64,000 bases of DNA from an uncultured Pedobacter sp. (lineage in GTDB: Bacteria; Bacteroidota; Bacteroidia; Sphingobacteriales; Sphingobacteriaceae): positions 186,001 through 250,000 of the forward strand of contig NZ_CAMLIG010000001.1 in assembly GCF_946480185.1 (NCBI RefSeq), given 5' to 3'. Under the pieces are notes generated by a model that did no database searches, was not told the origin of the DNA, and worked only from the letters and a program-made list of their open reading frames with translations. The translations under genes and the position numbers were made by a program. Of the stretch, positions 27,383 through 35,962 are shown piece by piece (the stretch's first letter is position 1; each line of letters begins with the position of its first letter).

Positions 27383-27394
27383 TAACCTAGGTCA
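27383..27394. promoter_or_regulatory. possible CRP/FNR-family operator upstream of the nos cluster
   Basis: TAACCTAGGTCA is an imperfect palindrome centred on CTAG, about 78 bp before the cytochrome c start. Its TAAC-N4-GTTA-like form resembles sites of CRP/FNR-family nitrosative-stress or anaerobic regulators. A weak promoter-like TACTTTTA lies about 45 bp downstream. This is inference from the pattern only. Confidence 0.35.
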
Positions 27395-27471
27395 CATTTT
27401 CAGGCTTTCTTCGTCATTTTTCCAATAAAAGTATTCTGGTACTTTTATCTATCAAAAAAAACATAAAAGTT

Positions 27472-27993
27472 ATGAGAAAATTAAAACTATTCATCACCGT
27501 ATTCAGCTTCTCTGCGGGTATTGCATTTTTTAGTGCTTGTGGCGGAAGCGACACTAAATCTGAGGACAGCAATTCAACAGATGCAAGTACAGAAGCTTCA
27601 AACACTACTGCCGAAAGTTCTGCTACAGAAGTACTTGATCCGGATGCAAAAAGCGACGGTAAAGGTATAGGCAAGTTTACCAAAGTAGATGTGGGGGCAA
27701 CTATCGATAAGGAAATGGCCGCAAAAGGTAAAGCCGTTTTTGAAACTAAATGTACGCCTTGCCACAAACCAACTGAGGAGAAACTTGTTGGACCCGGTTT
27801 AAAAAATGTGACCAACTTACGTACACCAGAATGGATCATGAACATGATTACCAACCCAGAAGAAATGACAAAGAAAGATCCGGTTGCTAAAGCTTTGTTT
27901 GAAAAACACTTGGTACAAATGACTTTCCAAAACGTTGACGACAAACAAACTCGTGAAATTTATGAGTATTTGCGTCAGAACGATAAAGACTAG
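27472..27993 (+). CDS. c-type cytochrome lipoprotein of the nos cluster
   Basis: The 173-residue protein has a lipoprotein signal (FFSAC, Cys23) and a Ser/Thr/Glu-rich linker (about 24-60). One haem-binding CTPCH (Cys94, Cys97, His98) follows, with a later Met in HLVQMTF as likely sixth ligand. It sits 27 bp before nosZ, so it is the likely electron donor to nitrous oxide reductase. Confidence 0.9.
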   Translation: MRKLKLFITVFSFSAGIAFFSACGGSDTKSEDSNSTDASTEASNTTAESSATEVLDPDAKSDGKGIGKFTKVDVGATIDKEMAAKGKAVFETKCTPCHKPTEEKLVGPGLKNVTNLRTPEWIMNMITNPEEMTKKDPVAKALFEKHLVQMTFQNVDDKQTREIYEYLRQNDKD

Positions 27994-28020
27994 TATTATT
28001 TAACACTAAAATTCAAAGCA

Positions 28021-29997
28021 ATGAATTTACAATCAAATAAATCATTAATTCTTTTACTTACTGCGCCTTTTTTGCTTGCCTTAGGTTGCAAACCGGGTAA
28101 GGTGAGTGAAACTACCGATGCTGATGCCGCAAAAAAAGTTTATGTAGCGCCCGGCAAGCATGATGAACTTTACTTGTTTACTTCTGGAGGTTTTAGCGGA
28201 CAAATTGCGGCCTATGGTCTTCCTTCTGGCAGATTGTTAAAAGTAATTCCCGTTTTTGCACAGGATCCAGAAAACGGCTGGGGTTATAATGAGGAAACTA
28301 AACCCATGCTGAATACCTCACACGGTTTTATTCCATGGGATGATGCGCACCATACCGAATTAAGTAAAACAAATGGAGAGGACGATGGGCGTTGGATTTT
28401 TATCAATGGAAACAACACACCCCGTATTGCTCGTATTGATTTGGCTACGTTTAAAACTGCAGAAATTATTGAATTGCCCAACTCTGCGGGTAACCACGCT
28501 TCTCCATTTTGTACAGAAAATACCGAATATTTAGTAGGAAACACCCGTTTCTCTATCCCTAACGAAGGCAATGACGATGTGCCGATTGATTCTTATAAAG
28601 ACAATTTCCAAGGTAACGTGTCTTTTGTAAGTGTGGATAAAAATTCAGGAACCATGAAACTGGCTTTCCAAATCAGGGTACCTGGGTTTGATTATGATTT
28701 AGCCCATGCAGGTAAAGGTCCTTCTCATGATTGGATGTTTTTTACCACGTACAATACCGAACAAGCACATACCTTGTTAGAAGTTAATGCCAGCCAAAAA
28801 GATAAAGATTTTGTAATGGCTTTAAACTGGAAAAAAGCAGAAGAACTTATCGCTCAAGGTAAAGGCAAAAAAACACCAGCAAGATACGCTCATAACGTAT
28901 TAAACGAGAAAAGCCATACCGCAAGCAGTACTATAGAAAGTTCGGTTTTGGTGTTGGACGTAAAGGATCACCCAGAGTTGATTTATTATATACCTTGTCC
29001 TAAATCCCCACACGGGGTTGACATTACTCCAGACGGTGAGTTTATGGTTGCCAGTGGTAAATTAGCCGCAACATTGCCAGTATTCTCTTTCCAAAAAATG
29101 TTGGATGCCATTAAAAACAAAAGCTATGAAGGCAAAGTTGCAGGTAACCTTCCTGTGTTAAAATATGAGTCTGTTTTACAAGGCGAAGTACAAAAACCTG
29201 GCTTGGGCCCATTGCATACCGAGTTTGATGACAAAGGATTTGCATACACCACTATGTTTGTTTCTTCTGAGATTGTGAAATGGAGAATTAAAGATCTACA
29301 AATCATTGATCGTATCCCGGTTTATTATTCTCCAGGTCACTTATGCGTACCCGGTGGCGACTCTAAAAAACCTTATGGTAAATATGTAATTGCTTTAAAT
29401 AAAATCACTAAAGACCGTTACCTGCCAACAGGTCCAGAACTTACACAGTCGGCCCAGTTGATTGACATTACTGGTAACAAAATGAAGTTACTATTAGATT
29501 TTCCTACCATCGGCGAGCCTCATTATGCACAAGCTATCCCGGCAGAAAAAATCCTAAAAAACCAAGTGAGGTTTTATAAAATAGAGGAAAACGGAAATAA
29601 ATATGTAACCAGATCAGAAAATGATGCTCGTGTGGTTCGTACAGGCAACAGAATTGATATTTATATGACGGCCATACGTTCCCACTTAGCTCCTGATAAT
29701 ATTGAAGGTATAAAGGTAGGCGATGAAGTTTATTTCCACCTAACCAACCTAGAGCAGGATTGGGATGTACCTCATGGATTTGCGATTAAAGGTGCAAATA
29801 CAGCAGAATTATTGGTAATGCCTGGAGAAACCAATACTTTAAAATGGACGCCAGATCGTTCCGGAATGTTCCCATTCTACTGTACAGATTTCTGTTCTGC
29901 ACTTCACCAAGAAATGCAAGGATATTTAAGAGTGTCTCCAAAAGGTTCAAGTACGCCATTAAAATATGGTATCGGAGCTAAAATGGTCACCAAATAA
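28021..29997 (+). CDS. nosZ: nitrous oxide reductase, clade II
   Basis: The 658-residue enzyme reduces N2O to N2. It has a Sec/lipoprotein-type signal (LLALGC, Cys23) and no twin-arginine motif, which marks clade II. All seven CuZ histidines can be placed: His110 and His111 (DDAHH), His159, His331 (KSPHG), His399 (GPLHT), His440 (SPGHL) and His501 (GEPHY). The CuA site is complete: His585, then Cys621, Cys625, His629 and Met632 in CTDFCSALHQEM. A terminator-like hairpin follows the stop. Confidence 0.97.
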   Translation: MNLQSNKSLILLLTAPFLLALGCKPGKVSETTDADAAKKVYVAPGKHDELYLFTSGGFSGQIAAYGLPSGRLLKVIPVFAQDPENGWGYNEETKPMLNTSHGFIPWDDAHHTELSKTNGEDDGRWIFINGNNTPRIARIDLATFKTAEIIELPNSAGNHASPFCTENTEYLVGNTRFSIPNEGNDDVPIDSYKDNFQGNVSFVSVDKNSGTMKLAFQIRVPGFDYDLAHAGKGPSHDWMFFTTYNTEQAHTLLEVNASQKDKDFVMALNWKKAEELIAQGKGKKTPARYAHNVLNEKSHTASSTIESSVLVLDVKDHPELIYYIPCPKSPHGVDITPDGEFMVASGKLAATLPVFSFQKMLDAIKNKSYEGKVAGNLPVLKYESVLQGEVQKPGLGPLHTEFDDKGFAYTTMFVSSEIVKWRIKDLQIIDRIPVYYSPGHLCVPGGDSKKPYGKYVIALNKITKDRYLPTGPELTQSAQLIDITGNKMKLLLDFPTIGEPHYAQAIPAEKILKNQVRFYKIEENGNKYVTRSENDARVVRTGNRIDIYMTAIRSHLAPDNIEGIKVGDEVYFHLTNLEQDWDVPHGFAIKGANTAELLVMPGETNTLKWTPDRSGMFPFYCTDFCSALHQEMQGYLRVSPKGSSTPLKYGIGAKMVTK

Positions 29998-30012
29998 CTT
30001 TTAAAATATATT

Positions 30013-30045
30013 CGCCTATCTCAATGTTGATAGGCGGATATTTTT
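30013..30045 (+). terminator. terminator-like hairpin between nosZ and the accessory genes
   Basis: CGCCTATC / GATAGGCG with an 8-nt loop lies 16 bp after the nosZ stop and is followed by GATATTTTT. It could reduce transcription of the downstream nos genes or protect the nosZ mRNA 3' end. Confidence 0.65.
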
Positions 30046-30055
30046 ACAAACAATC

Positions 30056-30637
30056 ATGAAAACTCAATCTAAACTACTAATTGCCCTAAGTGCTTTATTC
30101 ATGTTTAGCGCTTATTTTTTTCCGCTTTGGAAAATTTTGTTAGAAGCCCCTCAATACCCAGAAGGCTTAGAAATGAAAATATGGCTAACCGGTATAACGG
30201 GCAACGTAGATCAGATTAATGGATTAAACCACTACATTGGCATGAAACACATTGTGGTTAACAATTTTTGGGAATTTAAAGTATTGCCTTATTTATATGC
30301 TGTAATTATTGCCATTGGCTTTTTTGTAGCCTGGAAAGGCAAAATTAACTACCTGTACATTTGGCTGGGTATTTTGCTTGCCTTCGCTATTTTCGGGTTT
30401 ACCGATTTTTATCTTTGGGAGTATGATTACGGACATCATTTAGACCCACATGCGGCCATTAAAGTTGAAGGTATGACTTACCAACCACCCCTAATCGGGT
30501 ACAAACAGCTACTTAATTTCTTGGCCGGTTCTTTACCTGATGTCGGAGGAATATTTGTTGGATTCGGCGGATTTATTGCAATTGGCGTTCTGTTTTTTGA
30601 ACAAAAATGGAAAAGCAAATCCGGCATAGCAAAATAA
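30056..30637 (+). CDS. NosB-like membrane protein of the nos cluster
   Basis: The 193-residue protein has about four transmembrane helices (near 7-25, 85-103, 107-127, 165-185). A polar loop is rich in His and aromatic residues (YDYGHHLDPHAAIKVEGMTYQPP). A protein of this kind follows nosZ in clade II clusters and is called NosB or transmembrane protein in some genomes; its role is not established. It lies between nosZ and nosL on the same strand. Confidence 0.75.
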   Translation: MKTQSKLLIALSALFMFSAYFFPLWKILLEAPQYPEGLEMKIWLTGITGNVDQINGLNHYIGMKHIVVNNFWEFKVLPYLYAVIIAIGFFVAWKGKINYLYIWLGILLAFAIFGFTDFYLWEYDYGHHLDPHAAIKVEGMTYQPPLIGYKQLLNFLAGSLPDVGGIFVGFGGFIAIGVLFFEQKWKSKSGIAK

Positions 30638-30649
30638 ATTTATCTAATT

Positions 30650-31090
30650 ATGAAGAATATATTGTACACCAGTTTGGTGATATTATTTGTGGCAACTGGT
30701 TGCAGTACAGAGCCACAGGCTATTAATTACGGAAAAGACGTATGCGAGCACTGTAAAATGGTGATAGCAGATGAAAAATACGGTGCAGAAATGATCACCA
30801 AAAAAGGCAAAGTTTATAAGTTTGACTCTGCTGAATGCTTAATGGATTTTATATCCGACAAAACTCAAAAAGTTGACACTACAAATGCTCACCTTTTAGT
30901 CATCAACTTTGCAAAACCAACCCTACTGATAGAGGCAAAAACTGCTTTTTATTTAAAAGACAAAGGTTACAAATCTCCAATGGGCGGTAATATTTTACCT
31001 TTTGAAAACGAAATGTTAGCGGATAACAATCAGATTACTCCAGATGCTAAGGTGTTAACTTTTTCCGAAGCACTTAAAGACAGAAAATAA
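30650..31090 (+). CDS. nosL: copper chaperone lipoprotein NosL
   Basis: The 146-residue lipoprotein (signal ending VATGC) has the NosL motif CEHCKMVIADEKYGAEM near residues 34-50 and a MGGN motif in the C-terminal part (YKSPMGGNILPF). NosL delivers Cu(I) for the CuZ site of NosZ. It is 12 bp after the NosB-like gene and 9 bp before nosD. Confidence 0.93.
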   Translation: MKNILYTSLVILFVATGCSTEPQAINYGKDVCEHCKMVIADEKYGAEMITKKGKVYKFDSAECLMDFISDKTQKVDTTNAHLLVINFAKPTLLIEAKTAFYLKDKGYKSPMGGNILPFENEMLADNNQITPDAKVLTFSEALKDRK

Positions 31091-31099
31091 GCCAATACC

Positions 31100-32359
31100 A
31101 TGTTTAATAACAGCATATATTTTCAGGTACTATTGATTTGTTTGATGGGATTTCTTCCGTACAATCTTATTGCTAAAACCATTGTGGTAGCGCCAAACAC
31201 AAGAATTGCTACACTAAAAACTGCTGTTGCATTGGCTTCAAATGGCGATACCATCATAGTAAAGAAAGGAATTTACGCTTCTTACAATACGCTCATTAAC
31301 AAGGAGCTTACAATTTTAGGTGAAGAAAAGCCTGTTTTAGATGCACATTTTAAAGAAGAAGTAGTCACTATTACCGCTAACCATGTGAAATTTGATGGCT
31401 TTGTGGTACAAAATACTAAAGTTGGAGACTTGCGGGATTTTGCAGGAATCCGAGTTTTTGAAGCAAGTCACGTCACGATCACGAACAATGAACTTATCAA
31501 CAATTTCTTTGGCATTTATCTTTCGGATGTTCACCATGTAGTTGTAGCCAACAACAAACTTACAGGTACTTTTAATCACATAAAATCCGGTAATGGAATA
31601 CAAGGCTGGAAATCAGACAGTATAATTATCTATAAAAACCACATTACCGGTCACCGCGACGGAATTTATTTTGAGTTTGTCAAAAACGCTAAAGTTTTTC
31701 AAAACATTAGCGAGCACAACATGCGCTATGGCTTGCACTTTATGTTCTCAAGTGATAATTCTTTTTTGTACAATATCTTTAAAACCAACGAAGCGGGCAT
31801 TGCTGTGATGTACTCTAAACGAATAAAAATGACCCACAATCAGTTTAACGAGAATTGGGGAAGTTCAATTTACGGCTTATTGTTAAAAGAAATTTTAGAT
31901 AGCCATATCGCTTACAATACTTTCTACAAAAACACTTCGGCTATTTTTATGGAAAGCTGTAACCGCAATAACTTTGAAAATAATAGCTTTTTAAACAATG
32001 GATGGGGACTACGCGTTTTATCTGATTGCCAAGACAATAACTTCACAAAAAACAATTTCAAAGGCAATACTTTTGATGTAACCACCAACGGCGAACTGCT
32101 GGAAAACAAATTCAGCAACAACTTTTGGGACAAATACGAAGGGTATGATTTAAATAAAGACGGTATAGGCGATGTGCCCTACCGGCCAATAAGTTTATAT
32201 GCACAAATTATAGAGCGAGTGCCACAAGCAGTAATTTTGATGAGAAGTTTTATTGTTAACCTGTTAGATAAGGTTGAACGTTCCATCCCTTCCATCACTC
32301 CTTTATCAGTAAAAGACGACAGCCCACAAATGAAGCCATGGAATATATTATCCAAATAA
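31100..32359 (+). CDS. nosD: periplasmic copper-processing protein NosD
   Basis: The 419-residue protein has a signal peptide (1-25) and then a right-handed beta-helix of repeated short turns (NNELINNFFGIYLSDVHHVVV, NNSFLNNGWGLRV), characteristic of NosD (NosD/CASH domain). A tail of about 50 residues follows. It works with the NosFY transporter in assembling the CuZ centre. Its last 22 bp overlap the start of nosF. Confidence 0.93.
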   Translation: MFNNSIYFQVLLICLMGFLPYNLIAKTIVVAPNTRIATLKTAVALASNGDTIIVKKGIYASYNTLINKELTILGEEKPVLDAHFKEEVVTITANHVKFDGFVVQNTKVGDLRDFAGIRVFEASHVTITNNELINNFFGIYLSDVHHVVVANNKLTGTFNHIKSGNGIQGWKSDSIIIYKNHITGHRDGIYFEFVKNAKVFQNISEHNMRYGLHFMFSSDNSFLYNIFKTNEAGIAVMYSKRIKMTHNQFNENWGSSIYGLLLKEILDSHIAYNTFYKNTSAIFMESCNRNNFENNSFLNNGWGLRVLSDCQDNNFTKNNFKGNTFDVTTNGELLENKFSNNFWDKYEGYDLNKDGIGDVPYRPISLYAQIIERVPQAVILMRSFIVNLLDKVERSIPSITPLSVKDDSPQMKPWNILSK

Positions 32360-33045
32360 AGCAGCTCCAAAAATCTTTTGGCAAGCTAAAAGTACTTAAA
32401 CAAATTGATTGCGACTTTAGTCGTGGTGGGATTGTAGGCATTTTAGGTCCAAATGCCTCAGGGAAAACTACGCTCATCAAATCCATTTTAGGGATGGTGA
32501 TCCCTGATGGTGGTGAAATTTTATTCAATGGAAAATCCGTAGCCCACAGTTTCGAATACAAAAAAGAGATAGGTTATATGCCACAAATTGGCCGTTACCC
32601 GGATAATATGAAAATTGGCGATCTGTTTAAAATGATGAAAGACCTCAGAAATGTTCATGATAATTTAGATACTGATTTGATAACAGCCTACGGATTAGAT
32701 ACCATGACGGATAAAGCCATGCACACCCTGTCTGGTGGAACTCGTCAAAAAGTAAGCGCCGCATTGGCTTTCTTGTTTAACCCGCCTGTTTTGATACTGG
32801 ATGAACCCACCGCAGGTTTAGATCCGCTTTCTGCCGAGCTTTTAAAAGACAAAATCCTACAGGAGAAAGCAAAAGGAAAATTGATTTTAATTACCTCGCA
32901 CATTTTAAATGAGGTAGATGAACTGGCAGATAAAGTGATGTACCTGTTAGACGGAAGCATTAAATTTTATAAAACTTTAGCCGATTTAAAAGCCGAAACC
33001 GGTGAACAAAGATTAGGTAAAGCGCTCACTAAAATATTATCATAA
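32338..33045 (+). CDS. nosF: ABC transporter ATP-binding protein NosF
   Basis: This 235-residue ATPase has Walker A GPNASGKTT (about 37-45), the signature LSGGTRQK and Walker B VLILDEPTAGLDP. Its place between nosD and nosY identifies it as NosF. It starts inside the nosD reading frame, implying translational coupling, and ends 1 bp before nosY. Confidence 0.93.
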   Translation: MEYIIQIKQLQKSFGKLKVLKQIDCDFSRGGIVGILGPNASGKTTLIKSILGMVIPDGGEILFNGKSVAHSFEYKKEIGYMPQIGRYPDNMKIGDLFKMMKDLRNVHDNLDTDLITAYGLDTMTDKAMHTLSGGTRQKVSAALAFLFNPPVLILDEPTAGLDPLSAELLKDKILQEKAKGKLILITSHILNEVDELADKVMYLLDGSIKFYKTLADLKAETGEQRLGKALTKILS

Positions 33046-33046
33046 C

Positions 33047-33814
33047 ATGTTTAAAATAGCCAAATATATTTCGTTGGACATCATCAAAAGCAAAGTCATA
33101 ATTGCTTATACCATTTTGCTGGCCGCTATTTGCGTAAGTATTTTTATGGCAGATGAAGATGTAACAAAAGGCTTGGTGAGCATCACCACCGTAATGCTAA
33201 TTATTGTGCCTTTGGTGAGTGTAGTTTATGCTACCACTTATTATTTTAATGCTTCGGAATTTACAGAACTTTTGGTATCGCAACCCATTAGTAGAACCAA
33301 TATTTTGATGGGTAAATACATCGGTATTAGCATTGCGATTTTAGGCGCATTTCTATTAGGTATTGGTGTACCGATATTGTTGTTTGCCTTTTCAGCAACC
33401 GGCTTAACTTTGATTCTTACCGGTAGCCTATTAACGTTGTGTTTTATTTCTTTGGCATTTTTATCATCCGTATTAATGCGAGATAAGGCAAAAGGAATTG
33501 GTTTAGCTCTAATGATGTGGTTTTACTGTTCCATCATTTTTGACGGATTAGTGCTGGTGTTTTTATTTGCCTTGAGCGATTATCCTTTAGAAAAAATATT
33601 GATCGTCATTACAGCCTTTAACCCCATAGACTTAGCTAGAATACTGATTTTATTGCAATTAGATATTGCTGCTTTAATGGGCTATACCGGTGCATTATAC
33701 CAACAATTTTTTGGAAGTGGTTTGGGCGTTGCATTTACATTATTTATGTTAATGGTCTGGTTTTTAGCACCTCTATGGATTTCTTTGCGTGTTTTCAAGA
33801 AAAAAGATTTATAA
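33047..33814 (+). CDS. nosY: ABC transporter permease NosY
   Basis: The 255-residue membrane protein has six hydrophobic helices and an ABC-2-type middle region with FTELLVSQPISRTNILMGKY (about 75-95). It pairs with NosF. No nosR gene and no regulator gene follow; the next gene is on the opposite strand after 276 bp in which no gene is visible. Confidence 0.92.
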   Translation: MFKIAKYISLDIIKSKVIIAYTILLAAICVSIFMADEDVTKGLVSITTVMLIIVPLVSVVYATTYYFNASEFTELLVSQPISRTNILMGKYIGISIAILGAFLLGIGVPILLFAFSATGLTLILTGSLLTLCFISLAFLSSVLMRDKAKGIGLALMMWFYCSIIFDGLVLVFLFALSDYPLEKILIVITAFNPIDLARILILLQLDIAALMGYTGALYQQFFGSGLGVAFTLFMLMVWFLAPLWISLRVFKKKDL

Positions 33815-34090
33815 CAAAATAGGATTAAAAAGAGTGATTACTACTTTTCTTATTTTAAGTTTGATATTTCAAATTTCAAGACAATTTAGAGCGTTACTTT
33901 AAAAAATTGCACTTTTCAAGCGGTCATTCTTTAATAAAAGACGAAGAGGGAACTTAGCTTTTACTGTTTTCTTTATCTTGCTGATTTTTTTTATAATAAT
34001 TCACCTAAAACTCATTCCTCAACGCAATACATCATTGGTTTGCTAATGCTCTCAAATTGGAAGGAAATTTACTTTTATTTTGCTTCGAAA

Positions 34091-34573
34091 TTACTTCGCT
34101 GGCGACGATGCAAACAAACTATCAGCCTGAATAACTTTTCGGGTTTCATTTGCCCAATCAATCAATGCTTTACGCTGCTTTTCTGATAATTTAGCATCAA
34201 CATGAATTAAACTGTAAGATTCCAACGGCATCGAATGATCTTTCTGAGTTTCTATTAAATCATCAAGTTTGTGGTCCTGCCTTTTTAAAGTATAAGTTGT
34301 GAACTCGTCTAAATTGAAATGCTTTTTCCCATCGTTTACATGACTTGCTAACCACCAGGCAACAGGCTGAATGTTATTATACCAAGGATATCTGGTATTA
34401 TTGGAATGGCAATCAGCACAGGCGACAGTTAAAACCTGTTTTATACTGTCCGGAACATTATACTTTGTTTCAATAGCATTCTTTTGTACGCTACTATCTA
34501 TATTTTTTGCAGGATGAAAAAACTGGATGACAACTAATATCACCGCTATCCCTATCAAAACTTTTTTTACCAT
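34091..34573 (-). CDS. haem-binding domain protein (cytochrome c-like)
   Basis: The 160-residue protein has an N-terminal hydrophobic anchor (4-20). Then comes the Haem_bd pattern: CADCHSNNTRYPWYNNIQPVAWWL with Cys52, Cys55 and His56, followed by HVNDGKKHFNLDEF and HKLDDLIE. It should hold one c-type haem at the periplasmic face. A role in N2O respiration is possible, but it is on the opposite strand to nos. It lies 4 bp after the inositol monophosphatase gene. Confidence 0.85.
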   Translation of the reverse strand: MVKKVLIGIAVILVVIQFFHPAKNIDSSVQKNAIETKYNVPDSIKQVLTVACADCHSNNTRYPWYNNIQPVAWWLASHVNDGKKHFNLDEFTTYTLKRQDHKLDDLIETQKDHSMPLESYSLIHVDAKLSEKQRKALIDWANETRKVIQADSLFASSPAK

Positions 34574-34577
34574 GACT

Positions 34578-35372
34578 TTATTTTTTAAAATAACTGTGAA
34601 TTATTTGATTAAGTTCTTCCGAAATCTTTCCGTTTGTAGCAACAATATCGCCACTTTCTAAAATGTTGTGAGCTCCAACAAAATCAAAACACTCGCCACC
34701 TGCCTGCTGTACAATTAAAATACCGGCAGCAATATCCCAAGGTTTTAAATTATATTCAAAATATCCGTCAAATCTACCGCAAGCGGTATAAACCATATCA
34801 ACGGAAGCCGCCCCAATCCGGCGTAAGCCATGACATTTTTGCATTACATCGGTAAATAATTTAATATAATCTGCCTGCCGGCTAAAATCATAATATGGAA
34901 AACCGGTTGCAATTAACGTTTTAGAAACCAATTCATTATCAGAAACGCGAATTTCTTTTCCGTTTAAATACGCTTTGCTTTCTTTCCAAGCGTAAAAACA
35001 TTCATCTTGGTTAATCTCATATACCACGCCCACCACGAGTTCATTGTTTTGCTTTAATGCAATACTCACCGCAAAAGCCGGAATTCCGTGGATAAAATTT
35101 GTAGTGCCATCAAGCGGGTCAATAATCCAGTTATAAGTTTCTCCAATTTTGTTTGAGGTGCCTTCTTCGGCAATAAATCCGGCGTCTGGCAAAAGTACAG
35201 AAAGTTGCTCAACAATCATTTTCTCCGCGGTTTTATCCACGTAAGAAACCATATCGTTTAGTCCTTTATATTCGATATTTGCAGTCTTAAAATTCTTAGA
35301 TTCACTTAAGATAAAAGCACCAGCCTTTTTAGCTACTGCAATCACTTCATTACACAAAGCTTCGTAATTCAT
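34578..35372 (-). CDS. inositol-1-monophosphatase family protein
   Basis: This 264-residue enzyme has the full metal-binding set: FIAEEGTSN (Glu), WIIDPLDGTTNFIHG and the C-terminal WDIAAGILIVQQAGG. Family members (SuhB type) dephosphorylate inositol phosphates and in bacteria can have a second role in rRNA synthesis. The upstream 130 bp are taken up by a repeat. Confidence 0.92.
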   Translation of the reverse strand: MNYEALCNEVIAVAKKAGAFILSESKNFKTANIEYKGLNDMVSYVDKTAEKMIVEQLSVLLPDAGFIAEEGTSNKIGETYNWIIDPLDGTTNFIHGIPAFAVSIALKQNNELVVGVVYEINQDECFYAWKESKAYLNGKEIRVSDNELVSKTLIATGFPYYDFSRQADYIKLFTDVMQKCHGLRRIGAASVDMVYTACGRFDGYFEYNLKPWDIAAGILIVQQAGGECFDFVGAHNILESGDIVATNGKISEELNQIIHSYFKK

Positions 35373-35379
35373 TTATTTT

Positions 35380-35507
35380 TTTATTATGCCACCAAGGCAC
35401 TAAGACTCCAAGTTTTTTCTTTGTGGCTTCGTGACTTTATGGCCGTTTCTATTTAAAGTTTCTTTATTACGCTACCAAGGCACTAAGTTATTATTCTTTG
35501 TGACTAT
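35380..35507. repeat. two imperfect units of an AAG-periodic inverted repeat
   Basis: ACCAAGGCACTAAG occurs at 35391-35404 and 35474-35487. With flanks, 23 of 25 positions match between the two units. Each unit is followed by CTTTGTGGCTT- or CTTTGTGACT-type sequence that partly pairs with it. This wording belongs to a widely scattered bacterial repeat type. Confidence 0.65.
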
Positions 35508-35962
35508 TTTATTTTAAAGGTAAACAGTTTATGAATATAGTAACTGGCTACGCCTAGGCTTAACGCCGATGCTACCCTAGATGGTGTTGGGTTAAATCCA
35601 AACACTTCTACAAAAAGCCTCAGCAAACCATAGTTTGCGAAAAAACCAATGAAGGCAATTAATGCAAACCTGCGAAACTGCTTTCTGCCTGCTATATTCG
35701 ACTCGTTAAAAACCGCATATTTGGTAAGCAAAAAGTTAATAACCACACCACATGAGTATGATATGCAAAGTGCTAAATTATGTGCACTTGATGTATGTCC
35801 TGCAATATTTACTCTTCGGTAATGGAATACGTAATTGATAACGATAAAGTAAATAAACACATCTATTAAAGTAGCTATACCTGCAGATAAAAAAAACCTA
35901 ACTACTTTATTATTAATAATTTTATAAAGGTAATCTGTTTCGTTTGTAATCTCTGAATCCAT
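35504..35962 (-). CDS. GtrA-family membrane protein
   Basis: The 152-residue protein has four transmembrane helices and the GtrA pattern VVRFFLSAGIATLIDVFIYFIV near residue 20, VVINFLLTKYAVF in the middle and SYYIHKLFTFK at the end. GtrA proteins help to flip lipid-linked sugars. It starts 1 bp after the lgt stop. Confidence 0.85.
   Translation of the reverse strand: MDSEITNETDYLYKIINNKVVRFFLSAGIATLIDVFIYFIVINYVFHYRRVNIAGHTSSAHNLALCISYSCGVVINFLLTKYAVFNESNIAGRKQFRRFALIAFIGFFANYGLLRLFVEVFGFNPTPSRVASALSLGVASYYIHKLFTFKIK

Noticed and set aside
27414..27944. Long minus-strand frame opposite the cytochrome c gene
   Set aside because: It is antisense to a clear CxxCH lipoprotein gene and its composition (Ser/Val-rich, no motif) reflects the other strand.
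24743..33814. A complete denitrification island
   Set aside because: Only N2O reduction genes are present; no nir, nor or nosR gene is seen in the window.
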